Shown here in pieces: positions 5,496-6,191 of a DNA stretch of 6,191 bases. Made by a program: the position numbers and the translations under genes. The DNA comes from Candidatus Desulfofervidaceae bacterium (GTDB taxonomy: Bacteria; Desulfobacterota; Desulfofervidia; Desulfofervidales; Desulfofervidaceae): contig JAGHCL010000160.1 in assembly GCA_021160485.1 (NCBI GenBank), positions 1-6,191 on the forward strand, read 5' to 3'. Numbering within the stretch: the first letter of the stretch is position 1; each line of letters starts with the position of its first letter. Below the pieces are notes generated by a model. That model ran no database searches, was not told the origin of the DNA, and saw nothing but the letters and a program-made list of their open reading frames with translations.

Positions 5496-6191
5496 ATGCA
5501 GGCTGTGATTTTAGCTGCAGGAATAGGAAAAAGAATGCAAAAAAGTTCCAATAGTTTTCCTAAAGGACTAATAAAAATAGCTGGTAAAGAAATAGTTTAT
5601 CGAACAATGACCTTTCTTAAAAGATTAGGGGTAAAGGAATTCATTTTAGTTACTAATCCTTTTTGTCAATCATTTTATAAAAACTTTGTAAATAAAAATG
5701 GATTTTCTTGTCAGATTATTGTTAATTCAAAACCAGAGAGGGGAAATGGTTATTCTCTTTATCTCGCCAAAGACTACATAAAAGGTAAATTTATTTTGAC
5801 TATGAGTGACCATATATATGAAGAAACATTTATAGAGAAGGCCATTTCTGCAGAAGGTGTTATTGTGGATAAAATAGGAAGATTTATTGAAAAAACAGAA
5901 GCTACCAAAGTTCAAGTCAAAAATGGATATGTCATTACTATCGGAAAGCGGATAGAAGAGTGGGATGGTTTTGATACCGGTTTTTTTGTATTATCTCCAG
6001 AGATTTTTAAAATTGCAGAAGAAATAGTAAAAGAGAAAGAAACAGTAGAGTTAAGTGAAATAATAGAGAAAGCGAGAATAAAAGCAACAGAAATTTCAGG
6101 ATTTTTCTGGTTGGATGTTGATACCCCTAGTGACCTAAAAAAAGCAAAACGAGCGCTCTTGCAAAATGCCATAAAAGATACTGGAGATGGA
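5496..6191 (+). CDS. Inositol-1-phosphate cytidylyltransferase, probably the N-terminal half of a bifunctional IPCT/DIPP synthase; 3' end cut
   Basis: The 232 visible residues form a complete sugar-nucleotidyltransferase domain: ILAAGIGKRM (5-14, nucleotide-binding loop), PKGL with Lys23, PERGNGYSLYLAKDYI (80-95), MSDHIYEETFIEKAI (103-117) with metal-binding Asp105, GFDTGFFVLSPEIF, and WLDVDTPSD (205-213) carrying Asp207 and Asp209. ERGNGYSL, the DHIYE motif and the DTGFFVL segment are those I know from enzymes that make CDP-inositol from CTP and inositol-1-phosphate. In many heat-loving archaea and bacteria that domain is fused to a membrane CDP-alcohol phosphotransferase that makes di-myo-inositol-phosphate phosphate. 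The frame is still open at the window end (DTGDG), where that second domain would start. Coding is AT-rich, with many ATA and AGA codons. Other sugar-phosphate nucleotidyltransferases are possible but fit less well. Confidence 0.8.
   Translation, partial: MQAVILAAGIGKRMQKSSNSFPKGLIKIAGKEIVYRTMTFLKRLGVKEFILVTNPFCQSFYKNFVNKNGFSCQIIVNSKPERGNGYSLYLAKDYIKGKFILTMSDHIYEETFIEKAISAEGVIVDKIGRFIEKTEATKVQVKNGYVITIGKRIEEWDGFDTGFFVLSPEIFKIAEEIVKEKETVELSEIIEKARIKATEISGFFWLDVDTPSDLKKAKRALLQNAIKDTGDG

Noticed and set aside
5727..5915. 62-codon minus-strand frame
   Set aside because: It is antisense to the cytidylyltransferase gene, with low-complexity Phe/Tyr-rich composition typical of the reverse of AT-rich coding sequence.
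5912..6172. 86-codon minus-strand frame
   Set aside because: It is antisense to conserved cytidylyltransferase motifs, and its Ser/Phe-rich composition reflects the reverse of AAA/GAA codons.
1..6191. CRISPR array, tRNA or rRNA genes
   Set aside because: No regularly spaced repeats of CRISPR length, and no tRNA or rRNA signature, were seen by eye on either strand.

Overview
The window looks like a piece of a moderately AT-rich chromosome from a thermophilic, Gram-negative anaerobe, perhaps of the sulfate-reducing, deltaproteobacterial or Thermodesulfobacteriota kind. The evidence is an outer-membrane TonB-dependent receptor (so a diderm cell), a glycogen-debranching enzyme next to a family-4 glycosyltransferase start, and a gene of the inositol-1-phosphate cytidylyltransferase type, which belongs to synthesis of the heat-stress solute di-myo-inositol phosphate. 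The taxon is an inference; no rRNA or other marker is present.

Layout. (1) 1-639, plus: the 3' part of a trypsin-fold peptidase-like gene, cut by the window edge. (2) 595-1218, minus: a chimeric remnant of two biotin-synthesis genes, a middle piece of bioD joined in frame to an N-proximal piece of bioA, ending in sequence I cannot place. (3) 1230-2999, minus: an apparently intact TonB-dependent receptor with signal peptide, TonB box, plug and barrel. A palindrome matching the biotin repressor (BirA) operator lies just upstream of its ribosome binding site and overlaps the likely promoter. (4) 3071-3332: no gene; it holds a degenerate 8-bp tandem repeat with nested inverted repeats and an IS-end-like palindrome. 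(5) 3333-5128, minus: a glycogen-debranching enzyme without most of its N-terminal domain, preceded by only the first ~46 codons of a family-4 glycosyltransferase, which looks like a deletion scar through a two-gene operon. (6) 5129-5495: divergent intergenic region with a promoter for the minus operon, a leader inverted repeat and a weaker plus-strand promoter. (7) 5496-6191, plus: an inositol-phosphate cytidylyltransferase, cut by the window end at the point where a fused DIPP-synthase domain would begin.

How it fits together. The receptor, the BirA-type operator and the bioD/bioA remnant suggest a former BirA-controlled biotin operon whose synthesis genes have decayed while the surface receptor survived, making biotin (or a precursor) its likely cargo. 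The debranching locus carries a second, independent scar of the same kind: two neighbouring same-strand genes, each cut, joined by a deletion. The edges of the window (peptidase and cytidylyltransferase) appear more AT-rich than the middle.
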